Below, in pieces: positions 24,901 through 33,101 of a DNA stretch of 33,101 nt. The notes under the pieces are model-generated. The model was given only the letters and a program-made list of their open reading frames with translations, searched no databases and was not told where the DNA came from. Location of the stretch: the NCBI GenBank assembly GCA_945900965.1, contig CAMDKM010000040.1:1-33101 (forward strand). Direction: 5' to 3'. Origin of the DNA: Bordetella parapertussis (GTDB lineage Bacteria; Pseudomonadota; Gammaproteobacteria; Burkholderiales; JACQAP01). Position numbers and translations under genes: made by a program. Each line of letters begins with the position of its first letter. Position 1 is the first letter of the stretch.

Positions 24901-27600
24901 TTACTTGTCCGAATCTTCGCCATTGGCTTGCGGATCGTCCGGCATCTCGCCGGAGGCCTCCTCGTCCGCTGCAATGGAGGAATCCGTCACCGTATGATCA
25001 TCTTTGCCCAGACCGGTGTCTTCCACGGTTGCCGCATCGACATCGGGCGTTTCAGCGCCCGCTTCGTCGTCCGTATCGATGATTTTCTGCAATCCGGCCA
25101 GTTTCTCGTCCTCTCCCAGATTGATCAAAGTCACGCCTTGTGTCGCGCGACTCATCTGGCGGATTTCGCGCACACGGGTGCGTATCAAAACGCCGCCAGT
25201 GGTAATCAACATGACGCCATCGCCATCTTCCGCCAGGGTCGCCGCCACCACGTTGCCATTACGCGCACTGGTCTGAATTGCAATCATGCCCTGCGAGCCC
25301 CTGCCGTGCCGGGTGTATTCCGCCATCGGCGTGCGCTTGCCATAGCCATTTTCCGTGGCCGTCAACACCGACACATTTTCATTGTCCGACACCAACAGGG
25401 AAATCACATTCTGGCCGCTGGCCAGGCGCATGCCACGCACGCCGCGGGCTCCCCGTCCCATCGGACGCACATCCTGCTCATCGAAACGCACGGCCTTGCC
25501 GGCATCGGAGAACAGCATGATGTCATGTCGCCCTTCGGTTAACGCCACACCAATCAGATAATCGCCGTCGTCGAGGTCCACCGCGATGATTCCGGAAGGC
25601 CGTGGTCGCGAGAAGTCGGACAGCGGCGTCTTCTTGACCGTGCCGTTGGTGGTGGCCATGAAGACAAATTTGTTCTCGTCGAATTCCTTGACTGGCAGCA
25701 CCGCGGTGATTTTTTCGCCTTCCACCAGGGGCAGCAGATTGACAATCGGTTTGCCACGGCTGGCGCGCCCGCCTTGCGGTACGTTGTAGACCTTGAGCCA
25801 GTACAACCTGCCACGATTCGAGAAACACAGGACATAATCGTGGGTATTGGCGATAAACAGGTTGTCGATGAAATCGTCTTCCTTGGTCGCCGTGGCCTGT
25901 TTGCCGCGCCCGCCGCGTTTTTGCGCCCGGTAGTCCGCCAGGGGCTGCGCCTTGAAATAACCACTATGGGAAAGGGTCACCACCACATCTTCCGGGGTGA
26001 TCAAATCCTCCATGCTCAGATCCTGCGCATCCATGACAATTTCGCTGCGCCGCTCATCCCCGAATTGCTCGCGGGTACGGCCCAGTTCCTCAACAATCAC
26101 GGCAGTAATACGTTCGGGTCTGGCGAGCAGATCCAGAAGATCGGCGATGGTGTCCATCACTTCTTTATATTCGGCGACGATCTTGTCGCGCTCGAGCCCC
26201 GTCAGGCGCTGTAACTGCATCTCGAGAATGCGTTGTGCCTGTATTTCCGACAGGTGGTAACCATCCGGTTTCAAGCCAAACTCCGGCGCCAGATCGTCGG
26301 GACGCGAAGCCGTCACATTGGCGCGGGCCAGCATCGATTCGACCAGCTCCGAGCGCCAGGCGCGCGAAATCAGGACACGTTTTGCTTCCGCCGGCGCCGG
26401 CGCCGCCTTGATCAACGCGATGATCTCATCGACGTTCGACAACGCGACGGCCAGGCCTTCCAGAATATGTCCACGATTTCTGGCCTGACGCAGTTCGAAA
26501 ACCGTGCGCCGCGTAATGATTTCCCGGCGGTGCCGCAGGAAGGCGGTAAGAATTTCCTTCAGATTGAGCAGGCGCGGCTGGCCTTCCACCAGGGCCACCA
26601 TGTTCATGCCGAAGGTATCCTGCATCTGCGTTTCCTTGTACAGATTGTTCAGAATGACTTCGGGAACTTCGCCGCGTTTGAGTTCCAGCACGATCCGCAT
26701 GCCGGACTTATCCGATTCGTCGCGGATTTCCGACAAGCCGTCCAGGCGTTTTTCGCGCACCAGCTCGCCGATCTTGATCAGCAGGGACGCCTTGTTTACC
26801 TGGTAGGGCAGTTCGTCGACGATGATCGCCTGACGGTTGCCTTTTTCAAGATCTTCGACATGGGTTCTGGCCCGAATGACCACCCTCCCGCGCCCGGTCC
26901 GGTAGCCCTCTTTAACGCCTGAGGTGCCATAAATGATTCCCTTGGTCGGAAAATCCGGTCCGGGAATAATGTCGATCAATTCATCAACGGTGGTCTCAGG
27001 CCGTTCGAGCAAGCGCAAACAGGCATCGATCACCTCACGCAGATTGTGCGGCGGCACGTTGGTGGCCATGCCCACCGCGATTCCGGAAGAACCATTGATC
27101 AGCAAATTCGGAACGCGCGTCGGCAATACGCTCGGCTCCCGCTCCTTGCCGTCGTAGTTCGGCACAAAATCGACCGTTTCCTTGTCGATGTCGGCCAGCA
27201 GTTCCGAGGAAATTCTTTGCAGCCGGCATTCCGTATAACGGTAAGCCGCGGCGGAATCGCCGTCGACGGAACCGAAATTCCCCTGCCCGTCGATCAGCAC
27301 ATAACGCATCGAAAAATCCTGGGCCATACGGACCAGGGCTTCGTAGGTGGCCGAGTCGCCATGGGGATGGTATTTACCCAGCACATCTCCCACCACGCGC
27401 GCGCATTTCACATAAGGCCGGTTCCAGACATTATTGGCCTCATGCATGGCGAACAAGATTCGTCTGTGCACCGGCTTGAGGCCGTCGCGCACGTCCGGTA
27501 ACGCCCTGCCTACAATTACGCTCATCGCGTAATCGAGATAGGAGCGGCGCATTTCTTCTTCCAAGCTGATCGGAAGAGTTTCTTTCGCGAATTGATCCAT
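24901..27600 (-). CDS. gyrA: DNA gyrase subunit A
   Basis: An 899-residue type II topoisomerase subunit that breaks and rejoins DNA for negative supercoiling. Catalytic Tyr122 in RYTE keeps E. coli numbering, as does the quinolone-resistance region [10 protein letters not shown] with Ser83 and Glu87 (E. coli has Asp87; Glu is a natural variant). The C-terminal beta-pinwheel carries the GyrA box near residues 557-564 (KRGGRGK), and an acidic tail rich in Asp/Glu ends the protein. The frame extends upstream to 27639, but ATG 27600 gives the canonical [17 protein letters not shown] start. It is the first gene of the minus-strand cluster leading into serC. No strong Shine-Dalgarno precedes the ATG. 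Confidence 0.98.
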   Translation of the reverse strand: MDQFAKETLPISLEEEMRRSYLDYAMSVIVGRALPDVRDGLKPVHRRILFAMHEANNVWNRPYVKCARVVGDVLGKYHPHGDSATYEALVRMAQDFSMRYVLIDGQGNFGSVDGDSAAAYRYTECRLQRISSELLADIDKETVDFVPNYDGKEREPSVLPTRVPNLLINGSSGIAVGMATNVPPHNLREVIDACLRLLERPETTVDELIDIIPGPDFPTKGIIYGTSGVKEGYRTGRGRVVIRARTHVEDLEKGNRQAIIVDELPYQVNKASLLIKIGELVREKRLDGLSEIRDESDKSGMRIVLELKRGEVPEVILNNLYKETQMQDTFGMNMVALVEGQPRLLNLKEILTAFLRHRREIITRRTVFELRQARNRGHILEGLAVALSNVDEIIALIKAAPAPAEAKRVLISRAWRSELVESMLARANVTASRPDDLAPEFGLKPDGYHLSEIQAQRILEMQLQRLTGLERDKIVAEYKEVMDTIADLLDLLARPERITAVIVEELGRTREQFGDERRSEIVMDAQDLSMEDLITPEDVVVTLSHSGYFKAQPLADYRAQKRGGRGKQATATKEDDFIDNLFIANTHDYVLCFSNRGRLYWLKVYNVPQGGRASRGKPIVNLLPLVEGEKITAVLPVKEFDENKFVFMATTNGTVKKTPLSDFSRPRPSGIIAVDLDDGDYLIGVALTEGRHDIMLFSDAGKAVRFDEQDVRPMGRGARGVRGMRLASGQNVISLLVSDNENVSVLTATENGYGKRTPMAEYTRHGRGSQGMIAIQTSARNGNVVAATLAEDGDGVMLITTGGVLIRTRVREIRQMSRATQGVTLINLGEDEKLAGLQKIIDTDDEAGAETPDVDAATVEDTGLGKDDHTVTDSSIAADEEASGEMPDDPQANGEDSDK

Positions 27601-27739
27601 CAAGACAAAGTGAGGTTCTCGTTGTAGGCGGGGACGCACCGGGCATCATTCATGCACGGACACTCCGGGTTCGGGATCGGCGACAGACTCCCGCGCTGGA
27701 CGAGGATTATTGTTGGCAAGCAGGGCAGAAAAGTCGCGG

Positions 27740-27768
27740 ATTTTAGCACGCCACTCCCAGCCAAGACA
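27740..27768 (-). promoter_or_regulatory. Candidate gyrA promoter
   Basis: On the minus strand TGTCTT (27768-27763) and TAAAAT (27745-27740) are spaced by 17 bp. The -10 is strong and the -35 weak. It predicts a leader of about 130 nt before ATG 27600. Confidence 0.4.
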
Positions 27769-27880
27769 CGCTGATCGAATCCGATGCATCGTGGTTTAAT
27801 GGGCGCCAAGGCGGCCGACCGGGGGTCGCTGAGCAAAGTTGGCGGAGGCTAGAATTTCCTAGAAATTTCCTCTTCAAAGG

Positions 27881-27909
27881 TTGGAATTAGTTGGATATTT
27901 AGGTAATAA
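27881..27909 (+). promoter_or_regulatory. Promoter of the OmpA-like lipoprotein gene
   Basis: TTGGAA (27881-27886), 17 bp, TAATAA (27904-27909), with TAATAT overlapping at 27907-27912. The surrounding AT-rich stretch stands out from the GC-rich background. The transcript would start about 35 nt before the ATG, with a GGGAG ribosome site at about 27939-27943. Confidence 0.65.
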
Positions 27910-27951
27910 TATGGCTTCCATCCATTCATTGGGTCTACGGGAGAATCCGCA

Positions 27952-29226
27952 ATGCGACCAGGAACAAACCACTTATTGATGTTGCTTGTTGGCGCCATGC
28001 TCGCGGGATGCGCCGGCCAGACCGAGCGTAGCGGTTCGGGCAGTGGGTCTACCCAGACTCAAACCCCGGCACCGGCGACTGATGTCCAGGCAGAAGCTGA
28101 TAATGTCCAAATGGTTGATCGGGCGCTTGATCCAGTACCCGCCCCCCCGGTACAAGACATTGGTGCTCTGCCCGACCCATCCATCTCTGGCCCCACGGAT
28201 GAACAAGCCCGCGCCAAAGCGGACTTGGTCAGCGGACCGTCGGGTTCTGGCGACGAATCTGATGAGGTCGCGGATGCTGGGAGTCAGCCGGACGAATCCG
28301 GCACCGAACAGTACGACGAGGAAGAAAGGCTGGCCAGACAAAACCTGGTCGGGTCTCCTGGTACCGCCAATGATGATGCCGACGAGGTAGAGGACGTCGG
28401 CACACAGGCAGACGAATCGGGCACCGAGCAATACGATGAAGAGCAAAGACTCGCCAGGCAAAACGTGGTCGGGGCTCCCGGTACCGCCAATGATGATGCC
28501 GACGAGGTAGAGGATGTCGGCACACAGGCTGACGAATCGGGCACCGAGCAGTACAGCGAAGAAGAAAGACTTGCCAGGCAAAATCTGGTTGCCGATCCCA
28601 ACGCAGCCGCTGAAGAATCCGATGATGTAGCTGACGTCGGCACTCAGCCGGACGAATCAGGCACTGTGCAGCATGCGGAGGAACAGCGGCTGGCCAAGCA
28701 GAATCTGGTGGGCGCCCCCGTAGCACCTGGCGAAGATGCCGAAGAAGTGGCGGATGTCGGTAAACAAGCGGACACCTCGGGCACCGTACAGTTTCCGGAA
28801 GAATCACGCAAGAAAGCTCAAGTGGTCGGCGCCCCGACGCAAGTCATCACCGTATCCGCTGAAGCAGAGCCGCTGTTTGGTTTCAATCAAGCCATCGTGC
28901 GTTCGGATCAACGCGGCGAACTCAACGATCTGGTTGCCGGTCTGAAAGGCGCCAAATTCGAGACGATCGAAGTGATCGGGCATGCCGACCGGATTGGTTC
29001 AAGCAAATACAACCAAAGTCTTTCCGAAAGGCGCGCCCGCGCGGTCAAGGCTTACATGGTTGGCCGAGGCATTCCGGCAAAAAAAATCATGACCTCGGGC
29101 CGCGGCGAGAATGAACCTCAAACAGGCACCATGTGCGATGATAAAAAAGCCAAAGAGCTGATTACGTGTCTACAGCCGGATCGCCGCGTGGAAGTCAAGG
29201 TGAGCGCCACCAAGCACACAAATTGA
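27952..29226 (+). CDS. OmpA-domain lipoprotein with five acidic 40-residue repeats
   Basis: A 424-residue predicted outer-membrane lipoprotein. A signal peptide ends in the lipobox LAGC (Cys20), followed by a Ser/Gly/Thr/Pro-rich linker (21-75). Five tandem 40-residue acidic repeats follow at about residues 101-298 (core DEVxDVGTQxDESGTEQYxEE, then RLARQNLVG). A C-terminal OmpA-like peptidoglycan-binding domain (about 305-420) has FGFNQAIV, EVIGHADRIGSSKYN and LSERRARAV, which keep the Asp and Arg used to bind diaminopimelate, plus two late cysteines that can form the usual disulfide. A sixth, degenerate half-repeat precedes residue 101. In beta/gamma relatives an OmpA family gene often sits between gyrA and ubiG, but the repeat section is unfamiliar to me and may act as an extended periplasmic spacer. 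Promoter and terminator are its own. Confidence 0.92.
   Translation: MRPGTNHLLMLLVGAMLAGCAGQTERSGSGSGSTQTQTPAPATDVQAEADNVQMVDRALDPVPAPPVQDIGALPDPSISGPTDEQARAKADLVSGPSGSGDESDEVADAGSQPDESGTEQYDEEERLARQNLVGSPGTANDDADEVEDVGTQADESGTEQYDEEQRLARQNVVGAPGTANDDADEVEDVGTQADESGTEQYSEEERLARQNLVADPNAAAEESDDVADVGTQPDESGTVQHAEEQRLAKQNLVGAPVAPGEDAEEVADVGKQADTSGTVQFPEESRKKAQVVGAPTQVITVSAEAEPLFGFNQAIVRSDQRGELNDLVAGLKGAKFETIEVIGHADRIGSSKYNQSLSERRARAVKAYMVGRGIPAKKIMTSGRGENEPQTGTMCDDKKAKELITCLQPDRRVEVKVSATKHTN
28252..28845 (+). repeat. Tandem 120-bp coding repeats (five units)
   Basis: Units begin at 28252, 28372, 28492, 28612 and 28732 (the last is slightly short) and stay in frame. Units 2 and 3 are almost identical at DNA level over their first 65 or so bases (two differences), suggesting recent duplication or gene conversion. 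The outer units are more diverged. Unit number could vary between strains. Confidence 0.92.
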
Positions 29227-29250
29227 CCCTGAAGTGTCCGTGTTCTACCA

Positions 29251-29278
29251 AAGCCCTGCGCCCGCAGGGCTTTTTTTT
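29251..29278 (+). terminator. Rho-independent terminator after the OmpA-like lipoprotein
   Basis: A perfect 10-bp stem AAGCCCTGCG/CGCAGGGCTT with a 2-nt spacer, followed by eight T. The T run ends directly against the GGAG ribosome site (29279-29282) of the next gene, so it could also work as an attenuator for the downstream genes. Confidence 0.9.
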
Positions 29279-29286
29279 GGAGTCAG

Positions 29287-30624
29287 ATGAAAACATTGCC
29301 ACCCCGTTTTAAGGCCGACCTGGTGATCGAAGCTCGCTGGGTCATTCCGATGGAGCCCTTCGGCAGCGTACTCGAAGATTCCGCCATTGCAATTTGTGAT
29401 GGCGAGATTGTGGCAGTACTGCCAAGCCCGGAAATGCGCACGCGCTGTATTGCCGGGCAAATCCGCAAGCTGGAAGAGCATGTCGTCATTCCCGGGCTCA
29501 TCAATCTGCACACCCATGCCGCCATGACGCTGATGAGGGGCTTGGCCGATGACAAGAGCCTCATGGAATGGCTGACCCGACACATCTGGCCCGCCGAGGA
29601 GAAACACGTCTCCGGGCAGTTTGTGTACGACGGAACCCTTTTGGCCTGCGCCGAGATGCTCAAGGCCGGCATCACGTGTTTTAATGACATGTATTTTTTC
29701 CCGGAGATGGCCGGCCAAGCCGCCCTAGAGTCCGGAATGCGGGCGGCTCTGGGAATCATCTTGATCGAATTCCCCACCGCCTATGCCAGCGATGCTCAGG
29801 ATTACTTGCGCAAAGGTTTGGCGATTCGCGATCAGTTCAAGAGCGAACCCCTGCTTTCGTTTTGTATGGCGCCGCACGCGCCCTATACGGTCAGCGACAA
29901 GAGCTTCGAGAATATCCTCACGCTCTCGGAGCAGTTACAGATCCCGATTCACACCCATCTGCACGAAACGGCGGGCGAGATTCGCGACAGCCTGCGCGAT
30001 TTCGGCATGCGCCCGATTGCGCGATTGGAGAAATTGGGCCTGCTCGGCCCGGGTTTGATTGCGGTACACGCGGTGCATCTTGAGGATGCGGAAATTGCGT
30101 TGCTTGCCCAATTGGGATGTACTGTCGCCCATTGTCCGGCATCGAACCTGAAACTCTCGAGCGGCATCGCACCGGTTGCCAGGTTGGCCGCCGCCGGGAT
30201 CAACATCGGCTTTGGCACCGATGGCGCGGCGAGCAACAACCGTCTGGACATATTGTCCGAAATGCGCTTGGGCGCCCTGCTCGCCAAAGCCGCTTCGGGT
30301 AACGCGGAAACATTATCTGCTTACCAGAGCCTGCGGATGGCAACCCTGAATTCGGCCCGGGCACTTGGCCTGGACAAAATGATCGGATCGATCGAGCCCG
30401 GCAAATCGGCCGACCTTTGCGCGGTAAAATTGGCTGCCGTCGAGCTTGCCCCCTGCTACGACCCGGTATCCCATCTGGTCTATGCCGCCGGACGCGAACA
30501 TGTGAGCGACGTCTGGGTACACGGCGAGCCGCGGCTGGTCAATGGCGCCTTGGCCACACTAAACGAAACGGACTTGAAGTCCCGAGCCAGCGCTTGGCGC
30601 GCTCGCATAAAAGGTGTCAACTGA
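29287..30624 (+). CDS. mtaD: MtaD-like amidohydrolase (5-methylthioadenosine/S-adenosylhomocysteine or 5'-deoxyadenosine deaminase)
   Basis: A 445-residue zinc-dependent deaminase of the TRZ/ATZ amidohydrolase group, expected to deaminate MTA, SAH or 5'-deoxyadenosine to the inosine form. Metal ligands: H75 and H77 in [13 protein letters not shown], the His of THLHETAGE and the Asp of [23 protein letters not shown] and the KSADLCAV tail also fit. In Pseudomonas the gene next to ubiG is a 5'-deoxyadenosine deaminase of this group, so the exact substrate is open. ATG 29287 with GGAG lies 8 nt after a terminator T run, and no separate promoter is visible. It leads into ubiG after 22 bp. Confidence 0.9.
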   Translation: MKTLPPRFKADLVIEARWVIPMEPFGSVLEDSAIAICDGEIVAVLPSPEMRTRCIAGQIRKLEEHVVIPGLINLHTHAAMTLMRGLADDKSLMEWLTRHIWPAEEKHVSGQFVYDGTLLACAEMLKAGITCFNDMYFFPEMAGQAALESGMRAALGIILIEFPTAYASDAQDYLRKGLAIRDQFKSEPLLSFCMAPHAPYTVSDKSFENILTLSEQLQIPIHTHLHETAGEIRDSLRDFGMRPIARLEKLGLLGPGLIAVHAVHLEDAEIALLAQLGCTVAHCPASNLKLSSGIAPVARLAAAGINIGFGTDGAASNNRLDILSEMRLGALLAKAASGNAETLSAYQSLRMATLNSARALGLDKMIGSIEPGKSADLCAVKLAAVELAPCYDPVSHLVYAAGREHVSDVWVHGEPRLVNGALATLNETDLKSRASAWRARIKGVN

Positions 30625-30646
30625 CGGGCGGATTCGCCTGCAAACC

Positions 30647-31345
30647 ATGACAATTAATGCCGACCCCATCGAAGTCGAAAAATTCAGCCAACTGGCTCAC
30701 CGCTGGTGGGATCCGCATGGCGAATTCAAGCCCCTGCACGACATCAATCCGCTGCGTTTGAACTATATCGACCGAATAGCCGGCCTGCGCGGCAAAAACG
30801 TGCTCGACGTAGGCTGCGGCGGCGGCATTCTCGCCGAATCCATGGCGGCCCGTGGCGCAACAGTGACGGGCATCGATTTATCCGCCAAGGCGCTGAAAGT
30901 CGCCCAGCTCCATTTGCTGGAAAGTCGAATCCCGGTCAACTATCGCGAGGTTGCCACCGAAGTCCTCGCCGAGGAATCCCCTGGCCAGTTCGATATTGTC
31001 ACCTGCATGGAATTGCTGGAACACGTTCCCGACCCGGCGAGCACGGTGGCATCTTGTGCCGCATTGCTCAAGCCCGGAGGACAGTGTTTTTTCTCGACTA
31101 TCAACCGCAATCTCAAGGCTTATCTAATGGCGGTGGTTGGCGCCGAGTACATTCTGGGTCTGCTTCCCAAGGGTACTCACGACTACGCCCGCTTCATTAC
31201 ACCTTCGGAACTGGGCGGATTCTGCCGGCGCACCCGTCTTGACCCGATGGAAGTAACGGGAATGAGCTACAACCCGATATCGAGAGCGTATTCCCTGGGC
31301 AGGGATGCCTCGGTAAACTACATAATCAGCGCCCGCAAAAACTAG
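30647..31345 (+). CDS. ubiG: Ubiquinone biosynthesis O-methyltransferase
   Basis: A 232-residue SAM-dependent methyltransferase performing both O-methylations of ubiquinone synthesis. The signature [23 protein letters not shown] opens the protein, SAM motif [15 protein letters not shown] follows, then [12 protein letters not shown] and FFSTINRN, with [14 protein letters not shown] and the membrane-associating insert typical of UbiG. The frame is open from 30614, but ATG 30647 matches the family N terminus. It lies 22 bp after the deaminase. Presence of ubiG implies an aerobic quinone chain. Confidence 0.97.
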   Translation: MTINADPIEVEKFSQLAHRWWDPHGEFKPLHDINPLRLNYIDRIAGLRGKNVLDVGCGGGILAESMAARGATVTGIDLSAKALKVAQLHLLESRIPVNYREVATEVLAEESPGQFDIVTCMELLEHVPDPASTVASCAALLKPGGQCFFSTINRNLKAYLMAVVGAEYILGLLPKGTHDYARFITPSELGGFCRRTRLDPMEVTGMSYNPISRAYSLGRDASVNYIISARKN

Positions 31346-31394
31346 CTTCAGCGATACATTTTTCTCACACTTGATTCACCGACAGGAGGGCAAT

Positions 31395-31979
31395 ATGAAA
31401 TTCCGGATCTGGCTCTATTCAGCAATTGCGATTGCCATGACAATCTTCCAGGGTTGTGCGCTGAAGCCTCAATATCTCTTGATCGACCCCACGATCCAAG
31501 TGAAGGATTCCAGCGTCGGCAATGGGTTCGAAGTGGGATTAAGCGTCGCCGACCTTCGCCCGGATAGAAAACTCGGCGACGTGGGCGATCCGAACAAGGA
31601 ACTGGTTGAAGTGCGACTGGACAAAGATCCCTCTCCGGCCATGTACGCGCGGATCAAGGACGCTCTGATGCGCCAGGGATTCGGGGTCGTTCCTTATGTG
31701 TCTGGCCAGACGCGCACTTTGCACATCGAGATTCGCAACCTGACCTTGACCTCGATTAAAAAGCCGCTGATATTCGATACCGAACTGCGCGCGGAAGTCA
31801 CCGCCCACGCGGTAAACGGTGGCACCCGACATGACCGTCAGTTCAACGTACGCACCCGGAAGGAAGGCGCCATACCTCCCTATGAGAAAGACAGCAATGT
31901 GCTTGTCAACGATGCCATCTCCCAGGCGCTGAATGACCTGGTGGTCGACGATCAGGTTCTTGCGGTGCTCGCCCAATAA
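31395..31979 (+). CDS. YajG-like lipoprotein
   Basis: A 194-residue predicted lipoprotein. ATG 31395 follows a strong Shine-Dalgarno (AGGAGG, 31384-31389), so the upstream in-frame ATG-like start at 31371 is rejected. The signal peptide ends at a lipobox FQGC (Cys about residue 21). The remainder (VADLRPDRKLGDVGD, then VYARIKDAL-like and QTRTLHIEIRNLTL) resembles the YajG family of outer-membrane-associated lipoproteins of unknown function. It lies between ubiG and the HAD phosphatase gene, with 49 and 20 bp on either side. I know no specific link to those pathways. Confidence 0.78.
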   Translation: MKFRIWLYSAIAIAMTIFQGCALKPQYLLIDPTIQVKDSSVGNGFEVGLSVADLRPDRKLGDVGDPNKELVEVRLDKDPSPAMYARIKDALMRQGFGVVPYVSGQTRTLHIEIRNLTLTSIKKPLIFDTELRAEVTAHAVNGGTRHDRQFNVRTRKEGAIPPYEKDSNVLVNDAISQALNDLVVDDQVLAVLAQ

Positions 31980-31999
31980 ATTGCGCCGCCGGATCGCGC

Positions 32000-32653
32000 G
32001 TGAAATCCGCATGGAACGGCGTCCTGTTCGACTTGGACGGGACGCTGGCCGATACCGCGCCCGATCTCGCTTACGCCCTGAACCGCTTGCGCCATGACCG
32101 CGGACTGGATGATCTGCCGGAGTCGGCACTTAGAATACACGCCTCCTCCGGTGCGCGAGGCTTGCTCGCCGCCGGATTCGGCATAAGTCCCGAGAGTCCG
32201 GACTACGAGTCGATGCGCGAGGAATTCCTTAATCAATACGAACGCCATCTGTCCCGGAGCAGCCGGCTTTTCCCAAGCGTGGGTGAATTGCTGGAAGCCA
32301 TCGAGACCCGCCGGATTCCGTGGGGTGTGGTGACCAATAAAGCCGCGCGCTTCACCGTTCCGCTTGTGAAATTTCTCGGGCTCTGGGAGCGCGCCGGCTG
32401 CGTCATCAGCGGCGACAGCACCGCACACGCCAAGCCACATCCGGCGCCGCTATTCGCCGCCGCGGAAAAAATTGGCGTGCCGCCCGGTGAGTGTCTGTAT
32501 GTCGGAGATGATCTTCGAGATGTACAAGCCAGCCGCGCCGCCGGCATGGCCGTCGCGGTGGCCCGTTATGGTTATCTCGGCGGCAGCCCGCCGGATTCCT
32601 GGCATGCCGATTTCCTGATCGATTCGCCAACGGAACTTATTGCACGTCTTTGA
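32000..32653 (+). CDS. HAD-family phosphatase, MupP or phosphoglycolate phosphatase type
   Basis: A 217-residue HAD hydrolase with all four motifs: FDLDGTLADT (nucleophile and acid Asp near residues 10 and 12), VTNKA, the lysine of HAKPHPAPL, and YVGDDLRD. A helical cap lies between motifs I and II. In Pseudomonas the HAD gene beside ubiG is mupP, which dephosphorylates N-acetylmuramic acid 6-phosphate in peptidoglycan recycling, while many genomes label the same gene gph. The late GYLGGSPPDSWHAD pattern agrees with that group. I favour MupP but cannot exclude phosphoglycolate phosphatase. It starts at GTG 32000, 20 bp after the lipoprotein. Confidence 0.88.
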   Translation: MKSAWNGVLFDLDGTLADTAPDLAYALNRLRHDRGLDDLPESALRIHASSGARGLLAAGFGISPESPDYESMREEFLNQYERHLSRSSRLFPSVGELLEAIETRRIPWGVVTNKAARFTVPLVKFLGLWERAGCVISGDSTAHAKPHPAPLFAAAEKIGVPPGECLYVGDDLRDVQASRAAGMAVAVARYGYLGGSPPDSWHADFLIDSPTELIARL

Positions 32654-32698
32654 GTCAAGAGTGACAGGTCGTTCTGGTAAGATGTAGCCATGAGGCCG

Positions 32699-32726
32699 TT
32701 GTGTTGTACGCGATTGGCCCCATATT
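32699..32726 (+). promoter_or_regulatory. Weak candidate promoter of ssrA
   Basis: TTGTGT (32699-32704) and CATATT (32721-32726) with 16-bp spacing would start transcription a few nucleotides before the mature tmRNA 5' end, which RNase P would trim. Both boxes are imperfect. Confidence 0.35.
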
Positions 32727-32737
32727 CAGTCACACAC

Positions 32738-33101
32738 GGGGGCGACCTGGTTTCGACGTGGGTTGCAAAGCAGTGTAGTGCATGCCAAGGCCCAGTTACC
32801 TTGTTAATCCATCTGGAAAACGTATAGTCGCAAACGACGAACGTTACGCTCTAGCCGCTTAATACCGGCTGGACTCCACACCGGTTCTCTCACGGGCCGG
32901 GCTGGGCAACCAGCGGTGGAGTCATATACGTGAGATCGTGCTGTAGCGGGTTACTTGCTGCGGTATTAAAACGAAGGTGACTCGCCGCTTCCCAGTCTGT
33001 CAGTCGACGTGGAAGCGGTTAAATCAAATGACCAGACTAAGCATGTAGGGCTATCTGTAGAGGACTTGCGGACGCGGGTTCGATTCCCGCCGCCTCCACC
33101 A
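32738..33101 (+). ncRNA. ssrA: Transfer-messenger RNA (tmRNA), tag ANDERYALAA
   Basis: A one-piece 364-nt tmRNA that rescues stalled ribosomes together with SmpB. The 5' GGGGGCG pairs with 3' CGCCTCC (one G-U) to form the alanine-type acceptor, followed by A and encoded CCA at the last base of the window. GACCTGGTTTCGACG follows the acceptor and GGGTTCGATTCCCGCC forms the T arm, both canonical. The tag frame starts with GCA at 32830 and ends with TAA at 32860-32862, encoding ANDERYALAA (E. coli has ANDENYALAA). The C-terminal ALAA is the ClpXP/ClpAP degron. A tRNA-type end at 33101 is a common integration site, so what follows beyond the window is of interest. Confidence 0.97.

Larger units (their letters stand above)
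27601..27951. other. Divergent intergenic region between gyrA and the OmpA-like lipoprotein
   Basis: This 351-bp stretch holds no supported gene. It contains a candidate gyrA promoter on the minus strand and a good plus-strand promoter for the lipoprotein. An open frame at 27600-27836 on the minus strand lacks recognisable features. A short direct duplication, AGAATTTCCT/AGAAATTTCC, lies at about 27851-27870 just upstream of the plus-strand promoter. Confidence 0.6.

Noticed and set aside
27600-27836. Minus-strand frame of 78 codons upstream of gyrA
   Set aside because: It overlaps the candidate gyrA promoter and start, has no domain and no ribosome site.
28229-28807. Long minus-strand frames opposite the lipoprotein repeats
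   Set aside because: They are the complement of the 120-bp repeats, giving low-complexity Ser/Cys or Arg/His-rich peptides without starts or domains.

Overview
The window is a chromosomal segment of about 60% GC from a proteobacterium of the gamma/beta lineage. The gene order gyrA-serC-pheA-hisC-tyrA-aroA-cmk-rpsA-ihfB-lapA-lapB, followed by heptose genes and cysM, is the order known from Pseudomonas and from Burkholderiales-type genomes. The ubiG-HAD phosphatase pair, IhfB, LapA/LapB, GTP-type PEP carboxykinase and a one-piece tmRNA with tag ANDERYALAA fit the same placement. I cannot name a genus.

Layout. (1) 1-1407: a tRNA-Ser(UGA) locus on the minus strand, with a HigB/HigA-like toxin-antitoxin pair between two 144-bp direct repeats that carry the tRNA 3' end and its terminator. 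On the 5' side of the tRNA are broken tRNA-Ser copies. (2) 1770-6798: a YccA-type Bax-inhibitor membrane protein, then rlmD plus a PolB-like exonuclease on the minus strand, and pckG on the plus strand. (3) 6874-8850: an accessory patch with an IS1634-type transposase remnant, a 44-bp direct repeat, a CBS-GGDEF diguanylate cyclase and the second copy of the repeat. (4) 8884-15212, all minus strand: cysM, hldD, rfaE1, ugd, lapB, lapA, i.e. cysteine, ADP-heptose/LPS precursor and LPS-control genes, with copies of a palindromic intergenic repeat family between them. (5) 15323-27600, all minus strand: ihfB, rpsA, an aroA-cmk fusion, tyrA, hisC, pheA, a serA-like gene, serC and gyrA, tightly packed, with a rho-independent terminator after ihfB. 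(6) 27952-32653, plus strand: an OmpA-domain lipoprotein with five acidic 40-residue repeats, an MtaD-like deaminase, ubiG, a YajG-like lipoprotein and a MupP/Gph-type HAD phosphatase. (7) 32738-33101: tmRNA (ssrA), complete to the encoded CCA at the last base.

How the genes fit together. The central minus-strand block joins serine synthesis (serA-like, serC), the chorismate-to-Phe/Tyr branch (aroA, pheA, tyrA, hisC aminotransferase), pyrimidine nucleotide supply (cmk), translation (rpsA) and nucleoid architecture (gyrA, ihfB). The heptose, UDP-glucuronate and LapA/LapB genes next to it serve the outer membrane, as do the two lipoproteins on the plus strand.

The least expected elements are the toxin-antitoxin mini-island at the tRNA, the tRNA-Ser copy interrupted inside its anticodon by a 52-nt double-palindrome insert, the CBS-GGDEF gene bracketed by direct repeats, the repeat-built OmpA lipoprotein, the aroA-cmk fusion, and a family of intergenic palindromes, one of which supplies the stop codon and last residues of lapA.
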